Assembly: GCA_934489895.1 (NCBI GenBank)
Contig: CAKSST010000013.1
Span: 1 to 50,589 of the forward strand
Direction: 5' to 3'
DNA length: 50,589 nt
Source: an uncultured Eubacteriales bacterium
Lineage (GTDB): Bacteria; Bacillota; Clostridia; Oscillospirales; Acutalibacteraceae
Positions 1 to 7,158 of this stretch are shown piece by piece. Position numbers and translations under genes: made by a program. Each line of letters begins with the position of its first letter. Position 1 is the stretch's first letter. Below the pieces are notes generated by a model, which saw only the letters and a program-made list of their open reading frames with translations, was not told where the DNA came from and searched no databases.

Positions 1-50
1 CATTCCCGTATTTTCTCTGCTAATGGTAAATCCAATGCAGGTATATCCAT
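1..50 (-). CDS. possible 5' end of a gene running off the left edge
   Basis: On the minus strand an ATG at 50..48 opens a frame that stays open to the window edge and reads MDIPALDLPLAEKIRE. Only 16 codons are visible and there is no strong Shine-Dalgarno sequence (AAAAG lies just upstream). I cannot name a family. It may equally be chance or part of the decayed locus next to it. Confidence 0.2.
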   Translation of the reverse strand, partial: MDIPALDLPLAEKIRE

Positions 51-56
51 TCTTTT

Positions 57-272
57 AACATAGTCATAATATCCACTACGGCATCGGCATATTATTATGA
101 AAAGCCATAGTTGCGTGCAATGGGAGATGTGGATTTTTTGGTTAATCCCAAAGATGTTCCAATAGCAACTGAAGTACTTAAAGCACAGGGATTTGTCCCT
201 TGGGAGCAAAAACATATTTGTGTTATTCGAAAAGTTGTATTCTACATAGACAAAAGTTCAAAGAAATTATAA
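57..272 (+). pseudogene. decayed nucleotidyltransferase fragment (NTP_transf_5-like)
   Basis: The frame ending at the TAA at 270-272 reads ASAYYYEKP, stop, LRAMGDVDFLVNPKDVPIA and so on. AxAYYY..P-Y-LRxMGDxDxLV is the active-site stretch of the uncharacterised nucleotidyltransferase family PF14907, with the GDxD metal-binding motif retained. The in-frame TAG at 108-110 sits where relatives usually have Tyr (TAT to TAG is one change), the N-terminal half is missing or unrecognisable, and the C-terminus is short. I call it a truncated, non-functional remnant. The family assignment is by motif only. Confidence 0.55.
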
Positions 273-310
273 AAAGCAACCTGATAATATTTTCAGGTTG
301 CTTTTGTTTT
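271..310 (+). terminator. rho-independent terminator
   Basis: AAAAGCAACCTGA and TCAGGTTGCTTTT form a long stem with a short loop, followed by TGTTTT. It closes the decayed gene to its left and insulates spoIIID. Confidence 0.8.
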
Positions 311-367
311 GCATATTCGGGCTGCGGATTTCATACAATTTAACAAACCCTTTTGGGAGGTTTGTGT

Positions 368-616
368 ATGAAAGGAGCCGTTGAGGAACGCGCGGTGGAG
401 CTTGGTGAGTATATAATTGAATCGGGCGCTACTGTAAGGGCAACAGCCAAAAAATTCAGCATTTCAAAATCCACTGTACATAAAGACGTTACCGAAAAGC
501 TAAAAAGGGAGCATCCGCAACTTTACAGACAGGTAAAGCAGGTGCTAGAGAAAAATAAAAGTGAAAGACATATACGCGGCGGTCTTGCTACCCGCAGAAA
601 ATATAAGGGAGAATAA
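368..616 (+). CDS. spoIIID: SpoIIID, sporulation transcriptional regulator
   Basis: An 82-residue DNA-binding protein matching SpoIIID, the mother-cell regulator that acts with sigma-E and switches genes on and off during endospore formation. Visible features are the helix-turn-helix around residues 24-45 (ATVRATAKKFSISKSTVHKD) and the basic C-terminal segment HIRGGLATRRKYKGE that contacts the minor groove in the B. subtilis protein. Length is near the usual 80-93 residues. The ATG at 368 is chosen because GGGAGG lies 8 bases upstream; an in-frame ATG at 353 would put that Shine-Dalgarno inside the gene. It is monocistronic, with terminators on both sides. The gene marks the host as a spore former. 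Confidence 0.95.
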   Translation: MKGAVEERAVELGEYIIESGATVRATAKKFSISKSTVHKDVTEKLKREHPQLYRQVKQVLEKNKSERHIRGGLATRRKYKGE

Positions 617-656
617 TAAAAAAGGTTGGCAGATTTTTTCTGTCAGCCTTTTTTAT
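617..656. terminator. bidirectional terminator between spoIIID and the 659-1414 gene
   Basis: AAAAAAGGTTGGCAGA pairs with TCTGTCAGCCTTTTTT with two wobble pairs; A-runs and T-runs flank both sides. It serves convergent spoIIID (+) and the hypothetical gene (-). Confidence 0.8.
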
Positions 657-658
657 GT

Positions 659-1414
659 TTATGCCGGAAACAGTTCTATTTCAACATTCGAGCTTATTGT
701 GCTGTCATTTTCAAGCTTTGGCAAGCAGTTTTGCAAGCAGTTTTCATTTACTGCAATAGGCAGCAAAAAATCCTGCGGATGAGTTTCGGGCGATATACAG
801 TTATCAATATTAGGTGATATAAAGCGTATAAGCTGACCGCTTCTGAGTTCTAATTTATCACAGACAATACTGCCGTCAGGCAATTTTAGTCCGCGCAAAG
901 TTATGTTTTCAATACGGTGTCGGATAATTTCTTTGGTGCTGTTATTGCTTATTAAAACAAGCGGGTTGCAAACGCTTTTTGGGAAGCTTGCAAAGGATAT
1001 ATCAAGGCTTGCGTTTTCAAAGGTTTGTTCAATATAATCATGTGTGTCATATGCTGATGGGTCGGCAAACAAGATAAGAGAGCCGTAATATCTGTCGGCA
1101 ATCGTTTTTTTGTATGTAAAGGTAAAGGCCTCACCGCAGAATAACTGGCTTATTGTATGCAGCTGTGGCTCAAAAGAGCCGTTATCCATATACCAATAGC
1201 CCACATATACATCACAGTTTGAGTGTCGGTTAAAACTTACAGAAAAGGTGTATTCCCCTTCGTCGTATAAATTAAGGTCGGCATATAGGTTGTCCTGATT
1301 CTCAAACAATGAAATCAGCTCATAGCCTTCAAACTGGGTATCCGCTTTTTCTGTTGCGGTGCTTCCGTATAGCCAGACCCCGCCGCGATGATTTTTAAGA
1401 TTTTGAGTAAACAT
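659..1414 (-). CDS. hypothetical protein, 251 aa
   Basis: A well-formed gene: ATG at 1414 with AGGAGGG upstream, uninterrupted 251-codon frame, shared terminator downstream. I do not recognise the family. There is no signal peptide and no membrane helix. The protein is rich in aromatic and acidic residues and looks beta-rich (LNLYDEGEYTFSVSFNR, VYVGYWYMDN), which could suit a carbohydrate- or structure-binding beta-sandwich. A short C-terminal region (ENITLRGLKLPDGSIV...LRSGQLIRF) also looks like beta strands. Its position convergent to spoIIID gives no functional hint. It is a single-gene unit, because the ABC operon to its right ends in its own terminator. Confidence 0.75.
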   Translation of the reverse strand: MFTQNLKNHRGGVWLYGSTATEKADTQFEGYELISLFENQDNLYADLNLYDEGEYTFSVSFNRHSNCDVYVGYWYMDNGSFEPQLHTISQLFCGEAFTFTYKKTIADRYYGSLILFADPSAYDTHDYIEQTFENASLDISFASFPKSVCNPLVLISNNSTKEIIRHRIENITLRGLKLPDGSIVCDKLELRSGQLIRFISPNIDNCISPETHPQDFLLPIAVNENCLQNCLPKLENDSTISSNVEIELFPA

Positions 1415-1494
1415 TTTTATAAAACCCTCCTGATTTGTTCTTTTATAAAAATGGTATCATCATCGGGGCAAAACGGTATCCGCACTTTTTCCAT

Positions 1495-1530
1495 AAAAAA
1501 TAGCCAAACCTTAACGGCTTGGCTGTTTTT
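1495..1530 (-). terminator. terminator of the ABC importer operon
   Basis: On the minus strand AACAGCCAAG and CTTGGCTATT form a stem around CCGTTAAGG, followed by a T-run (ATTTTTTATGG). It begins at the stop codon of the ATPase gene. Confidence 0.75.
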
Positions 1531-2083
1531 ACATATAAATAACTCTTGCGCCCATAATTTCGGCGTGGGCTATATCGTGGCTTACCATAATGATGGTTTT
1601 GTCGCCGTACAGGTTCAATATTTCTTTTGAAACCTTATGCACGTTTTCAAGGTCTATTGCGCTGAAGGGCTCGTCGAGCAGTAATATATCTGCCTTTGCG
1701 CAAAGTGCTCTTGCAATGGCAGCGCGTTGGCGCTGTCCGCCGCTCATTTTAGCAGGTTTTTTGTTTGCGCAATCAGAAATACCTAAGGATTTAAGAATCG
1801 CTAATGCCTGCTGTTCATCTTGAGTTATCATTAAAAGATTTTGCAAAACCGTAATAGAAGGGCAAAGCCTGTGCTCCTGAAAAACATAAGAAATGTCACC
1901 GTTAATTGTTATGTTTCCGCTGTTTTGTATTTCAAGGCCTGCAATTAATCGCAAAACGGTAGTTTTACCACATCCTGACGGACCAAAAAGGCAAACCTTT
2001 TCTCCTTTATTAACGCTTAGATCAAAGCCGGCAAGTACGGGTTTTGTGCCAAACATAAAATTAACCTTATCAAGCTTTACCAT
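1529..2083 (-). CDS. ABC transporter ATP-binding protein (SsuB/TauB/ThiZ type)
   Basis: ATPase of a three-gene importer. Motifs in order: Walker A GPSGCGKTT (about residue 36), Q-loop FQEHRL, signature MSGGQRQRAAIARAL, Walker B ILLLDEPFSAID, H-loop VSHD. About 184 residues is short even for the nitrate/sulfonate/taurine ATPase class, and the extra C-terminal domain is absent. The ATG at 2083 is chosen because GGAGGTGGG precedes it; the frame is open to 2122 but that would overlap the permease further. The first 14 bases overlap the permease end, so the genes are translationally coupled. The substrate is unknown. Confidence 0.9.
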   Translation of the reverse strand: MVKLDKVNFMFGTKPVLAGFDLSVNKGEKVCLFGPSGCGKTTVLRLIAGLEIQNSGNITINGDISYVFQEHRLCPSITVLQNLLMITQDEQQALAILKSLGISDCANKKPAKMSGGQRQRAAIARALCAKADILLLDEPFSAIDLENVHKVSKEILNLYGDKTIIMVSHDIAHAEIMGARVIYM

Positions 2084-2813
2084 TTTCCCACCTCCGTGCC
2101 AGTGCCTTAACGGCTGACTCAAACGCGGCGCTTATAAGTATAATAACTATTGTCAGCGCCATAACCCGAGGGGTTTCAAGGTTTATTTTTGCATTGTACA
2201 GTAAGCTGCCCAACGCTTCGGGCGGGCGGCATATAATCTCTGCTGCAACGCCTGATTTCCAGGCAAAGCCAAGACCCGTTACGCAGGAGGATATAAATGA
2301 CGGCATAACAGAGGGGATATGGATGTTTATTAACTGCTTTGTGATGGGTATTCTAAAAACTTTTGCCATTTCAAGCAGATTTGTATCAACATTATCAATG
2401 CCCTGCCGCACGTTGGTCCATACCACAGGCAATACCATTAAAAAAGATATAACTGTGGGAACAATTCCAACTTTAAGCCATACAAAAGCCAATATAATAA
2501 AAGAGGCTACAGGCGCTGCGCGCACTGCTTTTAAAAGGGGAGAGAAAAGCAGGTCAAAGAGCTTTATTTTTGCTGATAATACTGCGCCAATAACACCTAA
2601 AACAGCACCCAGTGCAAAGCCTGAACAAATACGCAGCAATGATATTGCGGCGCTGTGCCAGAACTCTGCAGTAGCACCAAAGCTTACAAGGGCTTTCAAG
2701 GTGGAAAGTATAGTGGGCAATAAAACCTCTTTTGCGACCAGCATTGCGGCAACCTGCCATATTACAAGCCAGAACAGCAGGCTGATGCCATACTTTAAAT
2801 ATTTATTTTGCAT
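2070..2813 (-). CDS. ABC transporter permease (SsuC/TauC/NMT1-type importer)
   Basis: Integral membrane subunit with about six hydrophobic helices. The EAA-type cytoplasmic loop for ATPase contact is visible (LLEMAKVFRIPITKQLINIHIPSVMP), as is the typical region LGFAWKSGVAAEIICRPPEALG of the BPD_transp_1 sulfonate/nitrate/taurine group. The start at 2813 (MQNKYLKYG) overlaps the last 11 bases of the binding-protein gene. The frame extends upstream to 2867, but that part lies inside the lipoprotein gene. It works with the lipoprotein (2803-3807) and the ATPase (1529-2083). Confidence 0.9.
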   Translation of the reverse strand: MQNKYLKYGISLLFWLVIWQVAAMLVAKEVLLPTILSTLKALVSFGATAEFWHSAAISLLRICSGFALGAVLGVIGAVLSAKIKLFDLLFSPLLKAVRAAPVASFIILAFVWLKVGIVPTVISFLMVLPVVWTNVRQGIDNVDTNLLEMAKVFRIPITKQLINIHIPSVMPSFISSCVTGLGFAWKSGVAAEIICRPPEALGSLLYNAKINLETPRVMALTIVIILISAAFESAVKALARRWENGKA

Positions 2814-3807
2814 ACCAGAAATTACTGTCAGGCATTGTACCGCCAATGGAAGCGGGTTTTGCATCAAACAGTACCTGCAGATAGCCTATAAGCTGATTTT
2901 TCATATCCTTGCCTGTCACGAAGGTAAGACCGCAATTGGGTATAGCCTTTTCAGTAACAGCGGCAGGGGTGGGAACAATCTGCTTGCTTTCGCAAATGGC
3001 GGCAGCAGCAGCGGGGTCAGCCTTTACAGCGTTAATAGAAGCTTCGTATTCTTCAAGGAATTTTTCAATAGCTTCCGGGTGCTCCTCTATAACAGATTTT
3101 TGTGCTACAACACAGCCCATCATAATTGAACTGTCTTCGCCTATTGCTTTCCACTCATCAGCAAGATTTATAACGTTTTTAACCTCTGCTTTGGTCTGGA
3201 TTACGGTTGCAACAGGCTGAGGAACAATACAGATTTCAGCTTTGCCACTTGCCATAAGGGCTGCAACTTCCTGCGCCTCAGACTTGAACTCAATGGTGAT
3301 ATCCTTTGCGGGATCAATGCAGTTTTTTGTCAAAAGGTGATTTACAATATACTCGGGGTTGGACCCTTGACCGGGCATATATACTGTTTTGCCTTTAAGG
3401 TCGGCAAAGGATTTAATCTCGCCTGTGGTGTCAAGCACATAAAGTACGCTCAAAGTGTTTACGGCAAGAATCTTAATTTCCTTATTTGTTTTTGCGTACA
3501 GATTTGCCGCAAGGTTTGTGGGGATGCAGGCAATGTCTGCGGTTTTGTTGATAACCTGTGCGGTTACATCCTCGGGAGCGGCAGCAACGGTGATTGTATA
3601 ATCATTTTTGGTCTGGCCGTTGTCGCTTTTGTTCATAAGGTCTGCCATACCTACACCTGTAGGACCGCTAAGGCAATATACGTTTAATTCCGCCGGATCT
3701 ATGTCTGCTTCGTTGTCCTGTGTTTTTTTGCCGCAAGCGCCAAGCATAAACAGCATGACAAGGCAGAGAACTGCAGCAAAGATTCTTTTAATAAGTGATT
3801 TTTTCAT
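2803..3807 (-). CDS. ABC transporter substrate-binding lipoprotein
   Basis: Extracellular solute receptor of the importer. MKKSLIKRIFAAVLCLVML... is a lipoprotein signal with lipobox LGAC; the mature protein begins at Cys with a charged linker. The body has the two-lobed pattern of TauA/SsuA/NMT1-like receptors (IKSFADLKGKTVYMPGQGS hinge region, ASGKAEICIVPQP). The ATG at 3807 has AAAGGAAAAG upstream, which is also the 3' end of the crp-like gene; the gap between the genes is 4 bases. The ligand cannot be read from sequence; aromatic sulfonates, taurine, thiamine precursors and metals-with-chelators are all known for relatives. Confidence 0.88.
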   Translation of the reverse strand: MKKSLIKRIFAAVLCLVMLFMLGACGKKTQDNEADIDPAELNVYCLSGPTGVGMADLMNKSDNGQTKNDYTITVAAAPEDVTAQVINKTADIACIPTNLAANLYAKTNKEIKILAVNTLSVLYVLDTTGEIKSFADLKGKTVYMPGQGSNPEYIVNHLLTKNCIDPAKDITIEFKSEAQEVAALMASGKAEICIVPQPVATVIQTKAEVKNVINLADEWKAIGEDSSIMMGCVVAQKSVIEEHPEAIEKFLEEYEASINAVKADPAAAAAICESKQIVPTPAAVTEKAIPNCGLTFVTGKDMKNQLIGYLQVLFDAKPASIGGTMPDSNFWYAK

Positions 3808-3811
3808 TTTT

Positions 3812-4453
3812 TTACTTTTCCTTTCTATATAAAAAATTTTGTCCGTTTCTGATAATAATGCCGTCGTTTTCCAAGACTTCAACAGCACGGTAAAGGCTTG
3901 AACGGCCAATACTCAAGGTTTTTGAAAGCTCTTTCATACCTTTTGGTATAACCACAAGGCCGTCTTTGTCGGCACTTGATGCAAAATAATCACGCACCTT
4001 TGTAAGCGTATCCTTGCCCGAAAGCGAACCTACGCGGTCATTTAAAAACCTTATGCGTGATGTAAGAGCTTTAATGTAATTAATGGCTGTAACGGGGTGA
4101 TTTTCAAATATTTCAAGCAACAACTTTTGAGGAATAAACTGAACGGTACAAGCCTTTTGCGCCAGAATATCGGTAATATAACGGCTGCGGTCAAAGAGAG
4201 CCGCCACACCGAAAATATCGCCCTCATGCAAGCGCTTTATAACAGCGCCTTCGTTCTGCTCGGATGGAACATTTACCCTGGCTTCGCCCGATAGAATTAT
4301 TCCCAATGACTGTGAAAACTGTGTGTGCGTGAAAATATATTCACCTTTATTGAAATGTGTTGCACACGGCAAAGAGGATATTACTGCATTGAGATCTTCT
4401 TTTGCAAGACCGTCAAACAAAAACAATTGTGTTATAGCATACAATATATTCAC
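3812..4453 (-). CDS. Crp/Fnr family transcriptional regulator
   Basis: A 213-residue regulator with an N-terminal cyclic-nucleotide-binding-type beta barrel (about residues 10-120, with LGIILSGEARV and LHEGDIFGVAALFD) and a C-terminal winged helix (MKELSKTLSIGRSSLYRAVEVLENDGII). There is no N-terminal Cys cluster, so it is not an oxygen-sensing FNR; the effector is unknown. The start appears to be GTG at 4453; the ribosome site is weak. It is the first gene of the ABC operon and has a palindrome over its own transcription start, so autoregulation is likely. By context it controls the importer, and possibly the divergent hydrolase gene. Confidence 0.88.
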   Translation of the reverse strand: MNILYAITQLFLFDGLAKEDLNAVISSLPCATHFNKGEYIFTHTQFSQSLGIILSGEARVNVPSEQNEGAVIKRLHEGDIFGVAALFDRSRYITDILAQKACTVQFIPQKLLLEIFENHPVTAINYIKALTSRIRFLNDRVGSLSGKDTLTKVRDYFASSADKDGLVVIPKGMKELSKTLSIGRSSLYRAVEVLENDGIIIRNGQNFLYRKEK

Positions 4454-4460
4454 CAGCCTT

Positions 4461-4486
4461 AAATGTGTCCTATTTGGAACACATTT
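4461..4486. promoter_or_regulatory. candidate operator of the Crp-like regulator
   Basis: AAATGTGT, ten bases, ACACATTT: a perfect 8-bp inverted repeat lying between the -10 box (4494..4489) and the start codon, so it covers or directly follows the expected transcription start. The half-site resembles the TGTGA half of CRP/FNR sites but the spacing is wider (10 rather than 6 for TGTGA-N6-TCACA). Position suggests repression of the regulator's own operon. Confidence 0.6.
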
Positions 4487-4488
4487 AC

Positions 4489-4516
4489 ATTATACAGCGT
4501 ATATATTTTTTGTCAA
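4489..4516 (-). promoter_or_regulatory. promoter of the crp-like/ABC operon
   Basis: On the minus strand TTGACA (4516..4511), 16-base spacer, TATAAT (4494..4489): a consensus vegetative promoter. Confidence 0.8.
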
Positions 4517-4532
4517 GCAGAATTATATATTA

Positions 4533-4561
4533 TTGAAGTAATAATATAAATGTGGTAATAT
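4533..4561 (+). promoter_or_regulatory. probable promoter of the hydrolase gene
   Basis: TTGAAG, 17 bases, TAATAT, ending about 23 bases before the ATG at 4584. Matches are moderate and the region is AT-rich, so confidence is limited. Confidence 0.4.
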
Positions 4562-4583
4562 TAATGGAAAAGGGGGATGCAAA

Positions 4584-5372
4584 ATGAAGCATCTTATTTT
4601 ACTTTGTGATTACGGTCTTGACGATGCGGTTGCAACCGTTGCGCTGTTAAAAAATAAAAATATGTTTGATGGTATAGACATTTTAGCGGTAGGCGGCAAT
4701 GTGCCCGAGCGGGATGCCTTTGGTAATGCTGTGCGACTGCTTTCGGTTTACAGCGGAGACAAAAACGGCATACAGATTGTTGATACGTCTGAAATTGAAC
4801 AGCCTGCCGCTTATCTTGTTGATATTCACGGCGGTGACGGCATGGGATCACTTTTTGCGATGCCGCCAAAAAGTGACGTGCCGATTGTCAAGTTTGGCGA
4901 TTGGATTAAAACGGCAAGCGCCGAAAACAGCATAATTGTAAGCCTTGGTCCTTGCACCGTTACGCAGATAATTCTGCAAAGACTGGGTGAGTGTCCGCTG
5001 CTGCTTATGGGCGATCATGTTAAAGCAGAGCCTAATTATAACGGATTTGAGTTTAATTACGGCATTAATCCGACCGCATTTGCAGCATGCCTTAAATATC
5101 CGCACGCTGTGGCAACGCTTGATACCTGCCACATAGACTGTCTTGATTTTTATAAGGAAAATCCGCTTACGGACCCTCTTATGCGGGTTATGACGGACAA
5201 AATCAGAGAACTTGATAAAAAACGCGGCTTTGAACTGACCTGCGTTTATGATTATATTGCGGTATGCAGCCTTATTTATCCTGAAAGATATATAACCAAG
5301 ACGGTAACCGATCCGTTTGGCAACATCATAAATCAGCTTGAATATGTTTCAGGCGAGCCCCTAGTGGTCTGA
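4584..5372 (+). CDS. nucleoside hydrolase-like protein
   Basis: A 262-residue member of the inosine-uridine-preferring nucleoside hydrolase fold, which normally cleaves the N-glycosidic bond of ribonucleosides. The N-terminal metal site reads LLCDYGLDDAVA, against the usual DxDPGxDDA: the first Asp is replaced by Leu and Pro by Tyr, while the other three acidic residues remain. The mid-chain motif NYNGFEFNYGINPTA matches the ribose-binding NxEFN region with the usual following Asp changed to Asn. The late H-D pair appears as Y-D (VYDYIAV). It is therefore a divergent member whose substrate and activity are uncertain. AGGGGG precedes the ATG. Divergent from the Crp-like regulator. Confidence 0.75.
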   Translation: MKHLILLCDYGLDDAVATVALLKNKNMFDGIDILAVGGNVPERDAFGNAVRLLSVYSGDKNGIQIVDTSEIEQPAAYLVDIHGGDGMGSLFAMPPKSDVPIVKFGDWIKTASAENSIIVSLGPCTVTQIILQRLGECPLLLMGDHVKAEPNYNGFEFNYGINPTAFAACLKYPHAVATLDTCHIDCLDFYKENPLTDPLMRVMTDKIRELDKKRGFELTCVYDYIAVCSLIYPERYITKTVTDPFGNIINQLEYVSGEPLVV

Positions 5373-5381
5373 TATAAAAAT

Positions 5382-5427
5382 CACAGGTGTTTTTATATTT
5401 TTTGCTTGACAAGTAAAAACGCCTGTG
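5382..5427. repeat. inverted repeat spanning the tRNA promoter
   Basis: CACAGGTGTTTTTA (5382-5395) pairs with TAAAAACGCCTGTG (5414-5427), 14 bp with one G-U. It can end the hydrolase transcript as a hairpin, while its right half forms the spacer between the -35 and -10 boxes of the tRNA promoter. Confidence 0.6.
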
Positions 5428-5434
5428 GTATATT
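5406..5434 (+). promoter_or_regulatory. tRNA operon promoter
   Basis: TTGACA (5406-5411), exactly 17 bases, TATATT (5429-5434), 19 bases before the first tRNA. Confidence 0.8.
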
Positions 5435-5453
5435 ATTTAGGCGCTGTTATAGT

Positions 5454-5529
5454 GCTGGTGTAGCTCAGTTGGTAGAGCAGCTGATTTGTAATCAGCAGGT
5501 CGGGGGTTCAAGTCCGTCCACCAGCTCCA
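5454..5529 (+). tRNA. trnT: tRNA-Thr (anticodon UGU)
   Basis: A 76-base cloverleaf. The acceptor stem GCTGGTG pairs with CACCAGC, the D-arm is GCTCAGTTGGTAGAGC, the anticodon stem-loop CTGATTTGTAATCAG carries TGT, the T-arm is GGGGGTTCAAGTCC, and CCA is encoded. The first of two tandem tRNAs. Confidence 0.97.
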
Positions 5530-5555
5530 TCACTTTTTGTGTGACAATCTAATAT

Positions 5556-5640
5556 GGGAGAGTTCCCGAGCGGCCAAAGGGGGCAGACTGTAAATCTGTT
5601 GTCTACGACTTCAATGGTTCGAATCCATTCTCTCCCACCA
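5556..5640 (+). tRNA. trnY: tRNA-Tyr (anticodon GUA)
   Basis: An 85-base class II tRNA with a long variable arm. The acceptor stem GGGAGAG pairs with CTCTCCC, the anticodon loop carries GTA (CAGACTGTAAATCTG), the T-arm is AATGGTTCGAATCCATT, and CCA is encoded. Cotranscribed with tRNA-Thr and followed directly by a terminator. Confidence 0.97.
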
Positions 5641-5673
5641 AAAATCCCGATTGCGTAAGCAGTCGGGATTTTT
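5641..5673 (+). terminator. terminator of the tRNA operon
   Basis: AAAATCCCGA and TCGGGATTTTT form the stem and U-tract, with loop TTGCGTAAGCAG. Confidence 0.9.
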
Positions 5674-6011
5674 ACTTCTTACTTTTTCACTATTCACTCT
5701 TCATTCGTCCGCGCATTCGGGATTTTTGGCAAGTAATAGGTAATAGTGAAAAAGTGAAAGCACTAATTCTTTGCTCAAAGCAGTTAAAAAATATGTCGGT
5801 TCAAGTCCACATCAGAATTTTACGCCGGCATCTTTTTTGCTACCTGTTGACAGCGTGACGCTGGATCCAATTCGTCTTTGGGTTCAGTGTTATTTTTTGC
5901 CTTGCAGTTCGACCGCAAGCGTCATATTTTTCTGTTATATTCGTCTTGCGGCGAATTATATTGTTTCGCAGACATATTTTGGCTTTGCGCCAAAGCTGGC
6001 GGGCTTACATA
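5674..6011. other. non-coding stretch downstream of the tRNA genes, with an inverted repeat
   Basis: No convincing gene. ACTTTTTCACTATT (5681-5694) and AATAGTGAAAAAGT (5742-5755) form a perfect 14-bp inverted repeat with a 47-base loop. A short tRNA-like piece, GGTTCAAGTCC, occurs near 5799, matching the T-arm of the tRNA-Thr above; this could be a leftover of insertion at the tRNA locus but is too short to prove it. An 85-codon frame at 5771-6028 has no ribosome site and runs into the bioY terminator; I do not regard it as a gene. Confidence 0.4.
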
Positions 6012-6060
6012 GAAAAAAATATAGCTGATAATCTGTGATTGCTCACAGATTATCAGCTAT
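6012..6060 (-). terminator. terminator of the DUF1284-bioY operon
   Basis: ATAGCTGATAATCTGTGA and its exact complement form an 18-bp perfect stem with a 4-base loop; on the minus strand it is followed by ATTTTTTTC. Confidence 0.9.
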
Positions 6061-6104
6061 ATACGATGTGGAGGGCAATTTCGGCGATATATTCGTACCT
6101 AGCT

Positions 6105-6668
6105 TTATTGTAATTTCAGTACAGGGGATAAGCGCCGTGCCAAAGTCAATGCCAGTCCAAGTTTAATTATGTCAGGAATGATAAACGGTATTACGCACCA
6201 AGCAAGAACTATTGCAAGACTCACGGCTCCATTTGTTTGAGCATAGACAATCATAAACCACACGGTTCCAAAAGAATAACACACAGCTAAGCCAATAACC
6301 ATAGCAAGGATTTCTACCCACAGTTTTTTCCCAAAGAAATAAACAATCAGCCAGTAGACCAGCCCAATAAAAATAAAACCAACGATATATCCGCCTGTGT
6401 TTCCAAGGAGCGTACCGATTCCGGAAGTAAACTGCGCAAATACCGGGACACCAACAGCTCCAAGCAACACGTATACGATAATAGCTACTGTCCCGCGCTT
6501 GCCGCCCAAAGCTGACAACACAAAAAATATAGCGAAAGTTTGCATTGTAAACGGTACAGTAGTTGGTATGCTTATACAAGAGCATATAGTAATCAGAACT
6601 GCTCCCAATGCGATGTAAACTAAGTCAATTGTTCTAAAATTTTTCTTCATTTCTTTTTTGTTATTCAT
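6105..6668 (-). CDS. bioY: BioY, biotin ECF transporter S component
   Basis: A membrane substrate-binding subunit for biotin that works with the energy-coupling-factor module or alone. About 187 residues and six hydrophobic helices. BioY signatures visible: the N-terminal TIDLVYIALGAVLITICSCISIP segment, FTMQTFAIFFVLSALGGKRG, VYVLLGAVGVPVFAQFTSGIGTLLGNTGGYIVGF, and the end segment FIIPDIIKLGLALTLARRL. The ATG at 6668 has GGAGAT upstream and overlaps the DUF1284 stop by 8 bases; the frame is open to 6827 but that part lies inside the upstream gene. Expression is expected to be repressed by biotin through the BirA operator at 7144-7191. Confidence 0.95.
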   Translation of the reverse strand: MNNKKEMKKNFRTIDLVYIALGAVLITICSCISIPTTVPFTMQTFAIFFVLSALGGKRGTVAIIVYVLLGAVGVPVFAQFTSGIGTLLGNTGGYIVGFIFIGLVYWLIVYFFGKKLWVEILAMVIGLAVCYSFGTVWFMIVYAQTNGAVSLAIVLAWCVIPFIIPDIIKLGLALTLARRLSPVLKLQ

Positions 6669-7047
6669 AGTAAATCTCCGTTCTCCTGCAAAGCTCAAAC
6701 CATTGGCAGCAGGCACAAATGCTATTAAATTCCTCCGTTTCAAAAATCGGTTCCCGCGCTTTGTCCGCAGCCTTTGTCCACAGAATATTTTCCCCGTAGG
6801 CAAGGCTGCAGATACTGAGAACGGCACTGTCCATTAAAGCCACTTTTTCAAGTGAAGTGCAAACACTGCTTATATTATTCGGACACATTTTGCAAAGATC
6901 ATCACATCCTTGTGAAACTGTAATTTGGGTCTTTGGATTCTCTGTAACCTCCGATATAATAGATTTCATACGTGCGGTGAAATCTGCATTATATCCATAA
7001 CCCGTAAATTTCTGAATACAAAGCAGGTGGTGCGGTCTTAAATTCAT
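6661..7047 (-). CDS. DUF1284 domain protein in the biotin regulon
   Basis: About 128 residues beginning MNLRPHHLLCIQKFTGYGY, the start typical of DUF1284 proteins. Many Cys residues are arranged in pairs (QGCDDLCKMCPN, ICACCQWFELC), suggesting a metal or iron-sulfur site; this is inference. Function is unknown. It is the first gene after the BirA operator and is coupled to bioY by overlap, so it is probably biotin-linked here. The ATG at 7047 has AGGAGA upstream; the long upstream extension in frame runs through the operator and is not coding. Confidence 0.85.
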   Translation of the reverse strand: MNLRPHHLLCIQKFTGYGYNADFTARMKSIISEVTENPKTQITVSQGCDDLCKMCPNNISSVCTSLEKVALMDSAVLSICSLAYGENILWTKAADKAREPIFETEEFNSICACCQWFELCRRTEIYYE

Positions 7048-7129
7048 TTCCAAATCTCCTTTGACTTGAAACTCAGAGGATACACCGTCCAATCGCTTCA
7101 TCGTTTTTGTGGACACCTCTATAATCTGA

Positions 7130-7158
7130 ATTATGGCACAAAAGCTGCAAATTGTCAA
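7130..7158 (-). promoter_or_regulatory. promoter of DUF1284-bioY
   Basis: On the minus strand TTGACA (7158..7153), 17 bases, CATAAT (7135..7130). The -35 hexamer lies inside the left arm of the BirA operator, so a bound repressor would block RNA polymerase directly. Confidence 0.75.

Noticed and set aside
2194..3129. 311-codon plus-strand frame opposite the ABC permease and receptor genes
   Set aside because: It is the antisense of two clearly recognisable genes with motifs and ribosome sites; no start signal of its own.
5681..5755. CRISPR-like or IS terminal repeat from the 14-bp inverted repeat
   Set aside because: Only one pair, AT-rich, no spacing pattern, no transposase; left as a plain inverted repeat.
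5771..6028. 85-codon open frame after the tRNA genes
   Set aside because: No ribosome site, no known motif, and it runs into the bioY terminator hairpin; treated as non-coding.
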